NCBI RefSeq assembly: GCF_019977195.1
Contig: NZ_AP024643.1
Span: 1,302,001-1,366,000 of the forward strand
Reading direction: 5' to 3'
Length of the DNA stretch: 64,000 nt
Origin: Arthrobacter sp. StoSoilA2
Lineage (GTDB): Bacteria; Actinomycetota; Actinomycetes; Actinomycetales; Micrococcaceae
Numbering within the stretch: the first letter of the stretch is position 1; every line of letters starts with the position of its first letter. Under the pieces are notes generated by a model that saw only the letters and a program-made list of their open reading frames with translations, was not told the origin of the DNA and did no database searches. Shown piece after piece: positions 1 to 7,311 of this stretch. The translations under genes were made by a program, and so were the position numbers.

Positions 1-345
1 TGGCTGGCTGCCGTCCATCCGCGGTACAGGGTTCCCCACCGGGCCGAAACAACGCTCGCCGTAGCAATTTGCCTGATTATTGCCGTGGCTGACCTCAGGG
101 GCGCCATCGGTTTCTCGTCGTTCGGTGTGCTGCTGTATTACCTGGTTGCGAACATTGCGGCCTTCACTCAGCCCGCCGAGGACCGCCGGTATCCGAAAGC
201 ACTTCAAGTTGCTGGAGCTGTTGCCTGCGTGGCGTTGGTTGCGACACTGCCGCCACTGTCTGTCGGGCTGGGTGTGCTGATGTTCGTGGTGGGCATCGTT
301 TTCCGGGTGATCCGGTTGCGCCGGAGTTCCTCCAGCCTTCGATAG
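1..345 (+). CDS. APC-family amino acid permease, C-terminal part (truncated by window start)
   Basis: Frame 1 is open from the first base and ends at a TAG at 343-345, so only about 114 C-terminal residues are present. The translation is hydrophobic, with three apparent membrane helices (around LAVAICLIIAV, SFGVLLYYLVANIAAF and ACVALVATLPPLSVGLGVLM) and a short basic tail ending in RRSSSSLR. The stretch VLLYYLVANIAAFTQP followed by a polar linker is typical of the C-terminal helices of APC-superfamily amino acid permeases. A hairpin terminator follows 21 bases after the stop. The substrate cannot be judged from this piece; another membrane carrier is possible. Confidence 0.7.
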   Translation, partial: WLAAVHPRYRVPHRAETTLAVAICLIIAVADLRGAIGFSSFGVLLYYLVANIAAFTQPAEDRRYPKALQVAGAVACVALVATLPPLSVGLGVLMFVVGIVFRVIRLRRSSSSLR

Positions 346-366
346 GCCTGCTCCGGAAGCCGGCTG

Positions 367-406
367 GGCACGACTCCACCTGGGGGTTCTTAGGTGGAGC
401 CGTGCC
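367..406 (+). terminator. Rho-independent-type hairpin after the APC permease
   Basis: Two 15-base arms (367-381 and 392-406) are complementary except for one position and enclose a 10-base loop. The hairpin sits just after the permease stop at 345. No long T tract follows, which is usual for actinobacterial terminators. Confidence 0.7.
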
Positions 407-654
407 GTTGTGCCTCCTTCGCCTGGGACGAGTGGGGTTCCCGCCGGACACCGGGTTTCCCGTCCCGAAGGCACAAGAGGAGACTATGGCCGGGAATAGC
501 GGTCTAGGTGCTCTTTCGTCCGCTCTAGGTGCTCATATACGAGCAAATTCAGGGTATCGAGGGTGCCTCAATCCAAAAATGAGTGTTCGCCGGGACGGAC
601 TAGGTGGTGTGACGCGATTGCACCCCGCTCGAAGAGCGCTGGCAGAATTGGCGC
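407..654. other. Intergenic stretch with an 11-bp direct repeat and a doubtful small ORF
   Basis: No convincing gene is seen. The 11-mer TCTAGGTGCTC occurs at 503-513 and again at 524-534, 21 bases apart (two helical turns). An ATG at 486 has a good ribosome site (AGAGGAG) and opens a 72-codon frame to 704. That frame runs into the next gene and its translation is low-complexity and Arg-rich, so it is probably not a protein. The repeat may be an operator for the downstream gene; this is a guess. Confidence 0.35.
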
Positions 655-1914
655 ATGGAGTCACCCACCCAAGTCCCCGCCGTCGAGCTGCGTATTTCCA
701 TTAGTGAAACGGACCCGCTGATTTGGCGGCAGCTCGTTCTCCCGGAGAGCGCCACCGTTGCCGATCTGCACAGTGCAATTCAATGCGCCTTCGATTGGAA
801 GAACGCGCATCTTTACGCCGTGGTCGGCCATGACCGGGCCGGCAAGAAACGGATCATCACCAGGATTGCCGAAGACGACGACCCACTAGAAGGCTCGGAG
901 GAGGCCAGCGGCGTAGAACTGCGCGAGTTGTTCGACTCAAGCCAGCCTGGAAAGTCGTCCTTTGAATACGACTACGACTTTGGCGACAACTGGACTCATG
1001 AAATCGACGTCGTAGGACCCGCTTTGGTTCAGGAATCGACCATCACGTGCACAGATGGGGCAATGCGTGGCCCAATCGAGGATTCCGGGGGAGTGCATGG
1101 ATACGCCAACGTTGTGCGAGTGGTCGGAGATCCAAGGCACCCAGAGCATGGGGAAGCTGTTGAGTGGCTTGAGCTGGTAACCCAGGAGAAGGCATCAAAG
1201 TTCGACGCCCACGCCTTCGACCTTGATGCTGTTAACGGGCAGCTGAATCGACTGGCGCAGCGGCTCTGGCCAGGTGAGGTAACCCCTGACGAGATGGAAT
1301 TTGTTCTGGGGCCAGCTCTTTGGTTCTTGAAGGAGGCGGAGCGTGATGGATTCCCTCTGACATCGGCTGGCTACCTGAAGCCGATCGTTGTCAAGCGGGC
1401 AATGACTGAATTGGGATGGCGCGAGGTCTGGCACGGAAATAGTTCCACTGAGATCCACGTTGCCCCAGTGCGCATCGTCCGCGAACACTTGCAGGAATGG
1501 AAACTCCTGCGCAAGAACAAGGGCAGGCTCGTCTTGACCCCGGCGGGCAGGAAACTGGTAAACAAGCCGGCAATGCTGTGGCACTACATTGCTGACCGTT
1601 TGGCATCACCTGACGGTGCGGGACTGGATGTCGTTACCCAACTCAAACTGCACTGGGAATTATCCGGTAATCGCCCACCACGGAACCTGAGTGCCCAAGT
1701 AGTTCAGTTGGCGCTCAACGAGCGCGGCCTCCGGTTGATGAACGGCGCCGATATACCCATCGAAGTAGCTCGCGAATTGGAGCAGGACGTCCACAGCGCA
1801 TTCCACTGCCTAAGGCTTTGGGGCTCCGAAAAATGGGGCCAGTATGAGCGTGAATTGTCCGACGCCGGCACCAAGTTCCTCCTCGACGTCCAGCGCCGCC
1901 TGGGCGACGGCTAG
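655..1914 (+). CDS. Plasmid pRiA4b ORF-3 family protein
   Basis: A 419-residue protein. Residues about 8-190 match the PRiA4_ORF3 fold by eye: LRISISETDPLIWRQLVLP at the start, FDWKNAHLYAV, then FEYDYDFGDNWTHEI and a Gly-rich GPIEDSGGVHGY segment. The function of this widespread family is unknown. The remaining ~220 residues form an alpha-helical extension (WPGEVTPDEMEF onward) often seen in actinobacterial members. The ATG at 655 has no strong ribosome site; the next in-frame candidates lie inside the conserved domain, so 655 is kept. It is followed convergently by the marR-like gene, 13 bases away. Confidence 0.75.
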   Translation: MESPTQVPAVELRISISETDPLIWRQLVLPESATVADLHSAIQCAFDWKNAHLYAVVGHDRAGKKRIITRIAEDDDPLEGSEEASGVELRELFDSSQPGKSSFEYDYDFGDNWTHEIDVVGPALVQESTITCTDGAMRGPIEDSGGVHGYANVVRVVGDPRHPEHGEAVEWLELVTQEKASKFDAHAFDLDAVNGQLNRLAQRLWPGEVTPDEMEFVLGPALWFLKEAERDGFPLTSAGYLKPIVVKRAMTELGWREVWHGNSSTEIHVAPVRIVREHLQEWKLLRKNKGRLVLTPAGRKLVNKPAMLWHYIADRLASPDGAGLDVVTQLKLHWELSGNRPPRNLSAQVVQLALNERGLRLMNGADIPIEVARELEQDVHSAFHCLRLWGSEKWGQYERELSDAGTKFLLDVQRRLGDG

Positions 1915-1927
1915 CCAGGGGCAGGGA

Positions 1928-2356
1928 TCAATCGCCCGGGTGCGCCAGCTTTTTCAGCAGCGCCACCAGGTCACCGACGGGCGCCGGCTCGAAGAATTGG
2001 GCATCGGCGAGCTCCACGGCGGCGATCGCACGTGGAGCCAACTCGCAGCCCGCTTCAGTAACACGTAGCCGTTTTGCCCTGGTATCCGAGGGATCGACTT
2101 CCCGCTCAATGAGACCCTTCACCTCCAAGGTCCGGAGCACCTGCGAGGCCATTTTCGCGTCGGTGCCGGCCTGGCGGGCAACGGCGAGCTGATTGGGATG
2201 CTCGCCTTCTTTGTTGAGCCACCAGGTGCAGGCGAGCAAAACGAACTGAACGTGAGTGAGGCCGATCGGAGCCAATGCCGCAGCAACCTCGCGTTGCCAG
2301 CGCAAGGTTGCGTGCCACAGCAGGAAACCGGGACTCTCGCCCGGGTTGAGCGGCAT
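1928..2356 (-). CDS. MarR-family transcriptional regulator
   Basis: 142 residues. The winged-helix region shows LTHVQFVLLACTWWLN, then HPNQLAVARQAGTDAKMASQVLRTLEVKGLIERE and DPSDTRAKRLRVTEAG, the standard MarR recognition helix and wing. The start chosen is the ATG at 2356, because its A is shared with the TGA stop of the upstream SRPBCC gene (TGATG), which indicates translational coupling. A longer reading to 2401 would add 15 residues buried in the SRPBCC gene. MarR proteins usually repress their own operon in response to a small ligand. The 13-bp palindrome at 2791-2827 upstream of the two-gene operon is the likely binding site. Confidence 0.88.
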   Translation of the reverse strand: MPLNPGESPGFLLWHATLRWQREVAAALAPIGLTHVQFVLLACTWWLNKEGEHPNQLAVARQAGTDAKMASQVLRTLEVKGLIEREVDPSDTRAKRLRVTEAGCELAPRAIAAVELADAQFFEPAPVGDLVALLKKLAHPGD

Positions 2357-2772
2357 CAGCGCTGGGCGAGTTCGACGAGTGAAGCCATTGTCTCCGGCCA
2401 ATCGGCAGTAATGGCAGGCCCGATCTCGGGGCCAACCTGATCTGCACCCGCACCGGTGATCTCCATCCTGTAGACCACCCGGACTCGACCGCAGTCGAGC
2501 CTGTCCAAACGGTGGGCGGTTCGGATCAGCAGCTCATCGAAGCGAGCTTCGTCGACGAACAGCTCGCCGTTCACCACTTCAGCGATTCGCAATTGGATGG
2601 GTTCATCCCCGGGTGGTGTCATAAGGATTTGCGAGCCCACCGCGAAGGGGCCATCGATCTCAACGCGTTCAATTTCGGCGTTCCAGGAACCCCAGCTTTC
2701 GACGTCGGCCCAAAGCTGCCAGAGCGCCTGGGGTGCCGCGGTGGTTTCAACGCTGTGTTCGTAGTCCCACAT
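2356..2772 (-). CDS. SRPBCC (START-like) family protein
   Basis: 138 residues with the SRPBCC opening MWDYEHSVETTAAPQALWQLWADVESWGSWNAEIERVEIDG broken into the usual beta1-helix-beta2 pattern, followed by FAVGSQILMTPPG and ending in a long C-terminal helix (ADWPETMASLVELAQR). Such proteins bind hydrophobic ligands in a helix-grip cavity; many are of unknown role. A GGGAGG ribosome site lies 7 bases before the ATG at 2772. It is the first gene of an operon with the MarR regulator, with a one-base overlap, so the regulator's ligand may be what this protein binds. That link is inference. Confidence 0.8.
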   Translation of the reverse strand: MWDYEHSVETTAAPQALWQLWADVESWGSWNAEIERVEIDGPFAVGSQILMTPPGDEPIQLRIAEVVNGELFVDEARFDELLIRTAHRLDRLDCGRVRVVYRMEITGAGADQVGPEIGPAITADWPETMASLVELAQR

Positions 2773-2790
2773 GATTGCCTCCCAAAGCTA

Positions 2791-2827
2791 GATGATCTAC
2801 GCACAGACTATCTATGCGTAGATCATC
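2791..2827 (-). promoter_or_regulatory. Perfect 13-bp inverted repeat, probable MarR operator
   Basis: GATGATCTACGCA (2791-2803) is repeated as its exact reverse complement at 2815-2827, with an 11-base spacer. It lies 19 bases upstream of the SRPBCC-marR operon start, where the promoter should be, and partly symmetric sequence (TAGATAGTCT) continues through the spacer on the minus strand. No T tract follows on either strand, which argues against a terminator for the gene ending at 2854. Confidence 0.72.
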
Positions 2828-2853
2828 CTGTCCAGTGGCAAATTCAGAAGCTC

Positions 2854-3603
2854 CTACTCACAGCCGATGCCGTCATGGTCGTTGTCCAGGCCATAAATGT
2901 CAGAACCAACCACTGTCACCGGGCCTCGGACATAAGCGGGTCCGTTGCCTTTGCCGCCGGCACAGTCGACGTCGGACGCGACAGGCACGCAGGCGCCGGC
3001 GTAGTTCGGGTCGCAACCACTTTGAACGGCAGGGGCTGGGGCAGGCTTCGCAGCCGCAGCGGCAGCAGCAGCGGCAGCAGCCTGATCTGCCGCGGCTTGA
3101 TCGGCGGCTGCTTTGGCAGCGGCCGCTTGGTCGGCGGCGAGCTGGTCCGCGGCAGCCTTATCAGCCGCTGCCTTGTTCGCTGCAGCTTTCGCGGCTGCGT
3201 CCGCTGCCGCCTTCTCTGCCGCGGCTTTTGCAGCAGCGTCTGCCGCCCGTTGATCAGAAAGCTTTGTTGCTGTTGCGGAGTCCAGCCAGGCGAGTTTTCC
3301 GGATAGATCGATGGTGCAGATGTACGTTTCGCCGGCCACGGATTGGGTGTTCTTCTCTGTGGTGCAGGCTTTCCCGGAGATATTGCTTGGCGTTGGACTA
3401 GGGGTAGGCGAAGGAGATGCCGACGTCGACTCCTTGGTGCTGCTCACCGATCCAGCAGCTCCCACGGACCCCGAACCGCAACCGGCAAGCAAAATCATCA
3501 GTGACCAGATGGCCGTGATACCGAGTGCTTTACTTCGAAAATCCCGTGACGATTTGCCGCCGAAAAGCGAGTGTTTTCCGGCGCGCGAAAGTTGTGTGTG
3601 CAA
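2854..3603 (-). CDS. Secreted lipoprotein with C-terminal excalibur calcium-binding domain
   Basis: About 249 residues from the proposed TTG start at 3603. The TTG has a strong site (AAGGGGG, 7 bases upstream); the frame also stays open to an ATG at 3666, which has no such site. A hydrophobic segment ends in LLAGC, a lipobox. A Ser/Thr/Pro stretch (SPSPTPSPTPS) follows, then a domain with two cysteines (KACTTEKNTQS..TYICTID). A ~75-residue Ala/Lys/Asp repeat (AADKAAADQLAADQ and variants) looks like a helical spacer. The last ~55 residues form an excalibur domain, with CDPNYAGACVP and the Ca-loop-like DNDHDGIGCE. It is presumably a surface-anchored protein. The role is unknown. Confidence 0.8.
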   Translation of the reverse strand: MHTQLSRAGKHSLFGGKSSRDFRSKALGITAIWSLMILLAGCGSGSVGAAGSVSSTKESTSASPSPTPSPTPSNISGKACTTEKNTQSVAGETYICTIDLSGKLAWLDSATATKLSDQRAADAAAKAAAEKAAADAAAKAAANKAAADKAAADQLAADQAAAAKAAADQAAADQAAAAAAAAAAAKPAPAPAVQSGCDPNYAGACVPVASDVDCAGGKGNGPAYVRGPVTVVGSDIYGLDNDHDGIGCE

Positions 3604-3723
3604 TGTGTTGCCCCCTTGGAGTGCGCCCATGCGAAAGGCGCGTGGAGCGACAGTAACACCGGTCACATGGGCCCCAACGGGAGAAGTCTTCTATGACTTA
3701 TCGCACGGGGTGGAGGCCTGCTT

Positions 3724-4029
3724 CTAGCCAACCTCCTCGTTGTCTTCGCGGTAGTCGTCATCCTCTTCGAAGGAGGGCGCTAGAGCCTGCTCGATGTAGT
3801 CTGCTTCCGCAGCCTCTGCTTCAGAGACGCCTTCGAGCCGCGTAAACGCTGAACCGCCAGGAAGCACGTCTGTCCGCTGCTCCAGAACATCGGCCTCAGG
3901 GGCATCATCGGGTAGCGGTTTCGTTAGTTCGAACTCCTCGGAACCCTCCGGGAGGACGGGCGTTTGTTGCTCAAGGGCATCGGCCTCCGGCACTTCACGC
4001 GGCGATTCCGGCTCTTGTCCGATGTTCAT
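3724..4029 (-). CDS. Small, very acidic hypothetical protein with internal repeats
   Basis: 101 residues, about one-third Asp/Glu, with no hydrophobic segment. A motif is repeated three times: EADALEQQTPVLPEG, EADVLEQRTDVLPGG and the partial AEADYIEQALAP. The ribosome site GGAGG lies just upstream of the ATG at 4029, so translation is well supported. I do not recognise the family with certainty. Acidic proteins with an EADxxEQ repeat are, from memory, common small hypotheticals in Arthrobacter and relatives. It sits between the excalibur lipoprotein and a small membrane protein, all on the minus strand. Confidence 0.7.
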   Translation of the reverse strand: MNIGQEPESPREVPEADALEQQTPVLPEGSEEFELTKPLPDDAPEADVLEQRTDVLPGGSAFTRLEGVSEAEAAEADYIEQALAPSFEEDDDYREDNEEVG

Positions 4030-4078
4030 CGTTTTCCTCCTTCTCGCTAACGGACTCGCTAATAGACCTGTACGGCTC

Positions 4079-4300
4079 CTAACCTGAGCCCAGCAACCAC
4101 GATGGGTCAGTTTGGGTTTCCTTCGGGTGCCGGCGCAGTTTCCGGATCAGCAGTTCCAGTGGCCAAACCAACACCCGAAGAACCCCGGCTGCCAGCAACA
4201 GAATCACAAACAGCACTATGGCTGGCAGGCAAAAAATGAACACCGTGATTGCCGTTATGAGATAACCGGCGATATAAGCCGTCACCACTCCGGTGTCCAC
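4079..4300 (-). CDS. Small two-helix membrane protein
   Basis: 73 residues from a GTG at 4300 with GGGAG 6 bases upstream. The sequence is dominated by hydrophobic residues (VVTAYIAGYLITAITVFIFCLPAIVLFVILLLAAGVL), enough for two membrane helices. A basic segment (LLIRKLRRHPKETQ) and a short polar tail follow. No family is recognised. An overlapping frame on the same strand (4107-4328) encodes a Gly/His-rich sequence without sense and is rejected. The neighbours are the acidic protein downstream and hsp20 upstream. Confidence 0.6.
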   Translation of the reverse strand: MDTGVVTAYIAGYLITAITVFIFCLPAIVLFVILLLAAGVLRVLVWPLELLIRKLRRHPKETQTDPSWLLGSG

Positions 4301-4366
4301 CGTGAGCTCCCAAAGATTGAATTACCAATAGAGGATCTTGCCCGGTGTACGCACCAAGGCTACGGA

Positions 4367-4828
4367 CTAACGGGTTTCGGTGGGAGCCGAGCTGGTACTG
4401 GTGCCGGCGCCCGAAGAAGCGCCCCGCGTGATGGGTATCTTCCGTGACTGTTTCTCCGATTGCTCCGGCATCGGAATCCGCACTTCGAGGACGCCGTCTG
4501 TATAGGAGGCATTGACGTCTTGTTCGGAAACCGCCATCGGAAGTTTCACTGTTCGGGAAAAAGTGCCGTAGCGGAATTCTGAGCGGTACCCCCTCTTATC
4601 CTTGTGCTCGGACTTTTCCTCATGGCGCACATTGATCTGCAGCTCGTCACCGGACAGAGTGATATCGACGTCCTTTTCAGGATTGATGCCAGGAACCTCG
4701 GCTTTGACCACCATCGATCCGCCGTCCCGGTATTCCTCCACCCGGAGCCAGGAGCCGGTCTCTCCTTCAAGGAACCGACGGACAGGATCGGCAATGTCGC
4801 TGGCCGACCAACGAAGTAGATTGCTCAT
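4367..4828 (-). CDS. Hsp20/alpha-crystallin small heat shock protein
   Basis: 153 residues. The alpha-crystallin domain spans about 33-130: VVKAEVPGINPEKDVDITLSGDELQI, then FRYGTFSRTVKLP and the signature DGVLEVRIPMP near residue 117. A Ser/Thr-rich tail ends the protein. It acts as a holding chaperone for unfolding proteins in the cytosol. The ribosome site AGGAGG is 9 bases before the ATG at 4828. A GC-rich hairpin occupies the presumed 5' leader (4854-4882). A second hsp20 gene lies at 14941. Confidence 0.92.
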   Translation of the reverse strand: MSNLLRWSASDIADPVRRFLEGETGSWLRVEEYRDGGSMVVKAEVPGINPEKDVDITLSGDELQINVRHEEKSEHKDKRGYRSEFRYGTFSRTVKLPMAVSEQDVNASYTDGVLEVRIPMPEQSEKQSRKIPITRGASSGAGTSTSSAPTETR

Positions 4829-4853
4829 CGTGGTGCCTCCTGTTAATTACCAG

Positions 4854-4882
4854 GCCCCGCGGACCGACCCCGGGCGGGGCCT
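4854..4882 (-). promoter_or_regulatory. GC-rich hairpin upstream of hsp20
   Basis: GGCCCCGC (4854-4861) and GCGGGGCC (4875-4882) form a perfect 8-bp stem with a 13-base loop, ending about 26 bases before the hsp20 start. It could be a leader structure controlling translation or a protein-binding palindrome. No HAIR (HspR) or CIRCE box was seen nearby. Confidence 0.4.
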
Positions 4883-4963
4883 TAATCGGATCTACACAAA
4901 TAAAATACGCCGAACACGCAACGTTGTTAAGACGCTCCTTGGCTCATGAATCTTGCAGGATCA

Positions 4964-4979
4964 AGCCTCCGAGGAGGCT
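4964..4979 (-). terminator. Possible terminator hairpin after the SGNH hydrolase gene
   Basis: AGCCTCC and GGAGGCT form a tight 7-bp inverted repeat just beyond the stop at 4988. Flanking TTGCAG/CTGCAA can lengthen the structure. No T tract is present. Confidence 0.35.
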
Positions 4980-4987
4980 GCAAAAGG

Positions 4988-5875
4988 CTATCCCTCCACC
5001 ATGGCCGCGGACACTCCCGACGCGTTCTCGCTTTCGAACACAGGGCCTGCAGACGGTCGTTTCGCCCGGCGTTCCTCTCCGGGACCGTGCGGACGAAGCT
5101 GCTTGAACACCCAGGGAACGAAGTACGCCTTTGCCCATGCGAGGTCACCAGCCCTGGCTTGACGCCAGCTGCGTTCGGGCAGCTCTTTGGGTTCCAGCGG
5201 CTTCAGGCTATGCGGCACATTGAGCGTCTCCAGCACGGCGATGGCCACGGTGTGATGACCCAGTGGGGAGAGATGCAGCCGGTCAGGGTCCCACATCCTC
5301 GGATCCCGGAGTTGCCTCATCCCCCAAAGATCTGTGATGAGTGTGCCGTGGCGGGCAGCAATAGCGTGGACGTTCTCGTTAAAGATGGCCACTTTCCCCC
5401 GGTTTCGCCCCAGTACAGGGGTGGACCCCCAGTCCGGTCCCGTGAACAAAACAATCGTTGCGCCTGTCTCAGCCAAGAGGCTCACGCCGGTCTCAAGTTT
5501 GCTGGCAAGCTTGTCCGGATCACTGCCGTGGAAAACCATGTCGTTCCCGCCTGCAGACAAGGTGATCAGATCCGGCTTCAGAGTTAGCGCCCGTCCGACC
5601 TGCTGGTCGAGGATCTGCTGCAGCAGCAAACCCCGCACGGCCAGGTTGGCATAGGCAAAATCCGGATGGTCGGCTGCCAATTCTTCGGCAACACGGTCAG
5701 CCCACCCGCGCAGCCCTCCGACGCTTCCTGGTTCCGGATCCCCAATCCCTTCGGTAAAGGAATCACCAAGCGCCACATACCTGCTCCATGGGTGCGAGGG
5801 CTCTTTGATACTCTGCCCAGCACCCGCTTTGAGATCAACAAGGCCTTCGGGGGTTACCCGGCCACGCCACCTCAT
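4988..5875 (-). CDS. SGNH/GDSL-family hydrolase
   Basis: 295 residues from the ATG at 5875, which has a strong AAGGAGG site 7 bases upstream; the longer frame to 6037 runs into the next gene and is not used. Block I is YVALGDSFTEG with the nucleophile near Ser39. ANLAVRG (block II Gly), LSAGGNDM (block III Asn) and DRLHLSPLGHH (catalytic Asp-x-x-His) follow. The family comprises esterases and deacetylases. The protein lacks a signal peptide, so it is probably cytosolic. Beside UDP-glucose dehydrogenase and a glycosyltransferase it might act on acylated sugars or lipids; this is only context. Confidence 0.88.
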   Translation of the reverse strand: MRWRGRVTPEGLVDLKAGAGQSIKEPSHPWSRYVALGDSFTEGIGDPEPGSVGGLRGWADRVAEELAADHPDFAYANLAVRGLLLQQILDQQVGRALTLKPDLITLSAGGNDMVFHGSDPDKLASKLETGVSLLAETGATIVLFTGPDWGSTPVLGRNRGKVAIFNENVHAIAARHGTLITDLWGMRQLRDPRMWDPDRLHLSPLGHHTVAIAVLETLNVPHSLKPLEPKELPERSWRQARAGDLAWAKAYFVPWVFKQLRPHGPGEERRAKRPSAGPVFESENASGVSAAMVEG

Positions 5876-5961
5876 TGCCCTACCTCCTTGTAAGGAAAAA
5901 GGTTTCTTACAATGTGGATAACGGCAGCACTTGTCGTGATGTTCCCGGGAGTTCGGGCCGG

Positions 5962-7311
5962 CTAGAGGAACATTTCCTCCGCCACCACCGACGCGCCAGT
6001 TCCCAACCCGCGGACGGTCCACCCCGCACTTCGCCAAGCCTCGGCGTCCAGTACGTTCCGGGCGTCCAGCACCATCCGGCGTCGTACCAGCGAGCCCGCA
6101 AACGAAGGCGAGAGGGACACGTATTCATCCCATTCAGTGAGCAGAAGCACCAGCTCAGCACCCTCAAGGGCTCGCTTGGTTGAGGCCTCGAAACGGATCT
6201 GCGGGTAGCGGATCCAGGCGTTGTTGATGGCTTTGGGATCGGTGACGGTTACATGTGCGCCGGCAGATGCGAGCTGCTGCGCGACGTCCAGGGCCGGGGA
6301 GTCGCGGATGTCGTCGGTGTCCGGTTTGAACGCTGCGCCGAGGATCGTCACCGTTCTGCCGGACAGGAAACCGCGGCACATTTCCCTTGCCACATCCACG
6401 GCCCGGCTACGCTGGTCCAGGTTGATGGTGTCCACCAGGGCCATCCATCGGTCCACGGACGGTACGGAAAGCTCGCGCGACTGGGCGCGGAACGAACGGA
6501 TGTCCTTGGGCAGGCACCCGCCGCCGAATCCAAGCCCGGCATGCAGGTACCGGTTGCCGATACGCGGGTCCAAACCCATCGCTTCGCTGAGCTCGCTGAC
6601 GTCAGCACCCGAGGCATCGCACAGTTCTGCCATCGCGTTGATGAAGCTGACCTTCGTAGCCAGGAACGCGTTCGACGCCGATTTGATCAGTTCCGCTGTC
6701 GCAAAGTTGCAGACCAATCGAGGGATACCTGCGCTGATCAGTGGCTCATACACCGCGTCCAGAACGGCGGTCACCGGAGCGCCTGCGGCGGCGCCCTTCC
6801 CACCGGGGACCCCGTAAACCAGGCGATCAGGAACCAGCGAATCCTTGACGGCCGTACCTTGGCGCAGGAACTCAGGGTTCCAGCCGAGCAGGACGTCCGA
6901 GCGGCGGGCCAGGACCGCGCGCAGCGTCTCCACAGTGCCTACCGGCACCGTTGATTTACCCACGACGGCGGCGCTCTTGGCCAAGTGGGGCAGGAGGCTC
7001 TTCGTGGCGCTCATCAGGTAGGAGAGATCGGCCGTGTCAGAGGTCTTGGACTGCGGCGTGCCCACGCAGAGGAAATGAACTTTGGCGTCGGCTGCCGCTG
7101 AGAAGTCAGTGGTGAATTTCAGCCGGCCCGTGGTGCGTCCATCGCTGAGAAGTTCGTCCAGGCCGGGCTCGTGGAAGGGAGCCAGCGCCTTGTTGAGCTG
7201 CTCAACCTTGTGGGAATCGACGTCGATGCCCACCACGGTGTGGCCCATGGACGCGAGTGTTGCGGCGTGGACTGCGCCGAGGTAGCCGCAGCCGATCACG
7301 GATATTTTCAT
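5962..7311 (-). CDS. UDP-glucose 6-dehydrogenase
   Basis: 449 residues. It oxidises UDP-glucose to UDP-glucuronate with two NAD, supplying acidic sugars for exopolysaccharide. The N-terminal Rossmann motif is VIGCGYLGAVHA (residues 5-16). FATAELIKSASNAFLATK holds the conserved Lys near 210, and FGGGCLPKD holds the catalytic Cys near 266. GAAFKPDTDDIRDSPAL marks the C-terminal UDP-binding domain. The length is normal for the family. The start is the ATG at 7311, which overlaps the TGA of the upstream glycosyltransferase (ATGA); the longer frame to 7539 would overlap that gene extensively. The two genes are clearly one operon. Confidence 0.94.
   Translation of the reverse strand: MKISVIGCGYLGAVHAATLASMGHTVVGIDVDSHKVEQLNKALAPFHEPGLDELLSDGRTTGRLKFTTDFSAAADAKVHFLCVGTPQSKTSDTADLSYLMSATKSLLPHLAKSAAVVGKSTVPVGTVETLRAVLARRSDVLLGWNPEFLRQGTAVKDSLVPDRLVYGVPGGKGAAAGAPVTAVLDAVYEPLISAGIPRLVCNFATAELIKSASNAFLATKVSFINAMAELCDASGADVSELSEAMGLDPRIGNRYLHAGLGFGGGCLPKDIRSFRAQSRELSVPSVDRWMALVDTINLDQRSRAVDVAREMCRGFLSGRTVTILGAAFKPDTDDIRDSPALDVAQQLASAGAHVTVTDPKAINNAWIRYPQIRFEASTKRALEGAELVLLLTEWDEYVSLSPSFAGSLVRRRMVLDARNVLDAEAWRSAGWTVRGLGTGASVVAEEMFL

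Noticed and set aside
402..704. Small plus-strand ORF between the permease terminator and the pRiA4b gene
   Set aside because: An internal ATG at 486 has a good ribosome site, but the product is low-complexity and overlaps the start of a better gene.
3040..3300. Ala-rich repetitive stretch considered as a DNA repeat array or CRISPR-like element
   Set aside because: It is the coding sequence of the Ala/Lys/Asp helical spacer in the excalibur lipoprotein; no regular spacer-repeat pattern exists.
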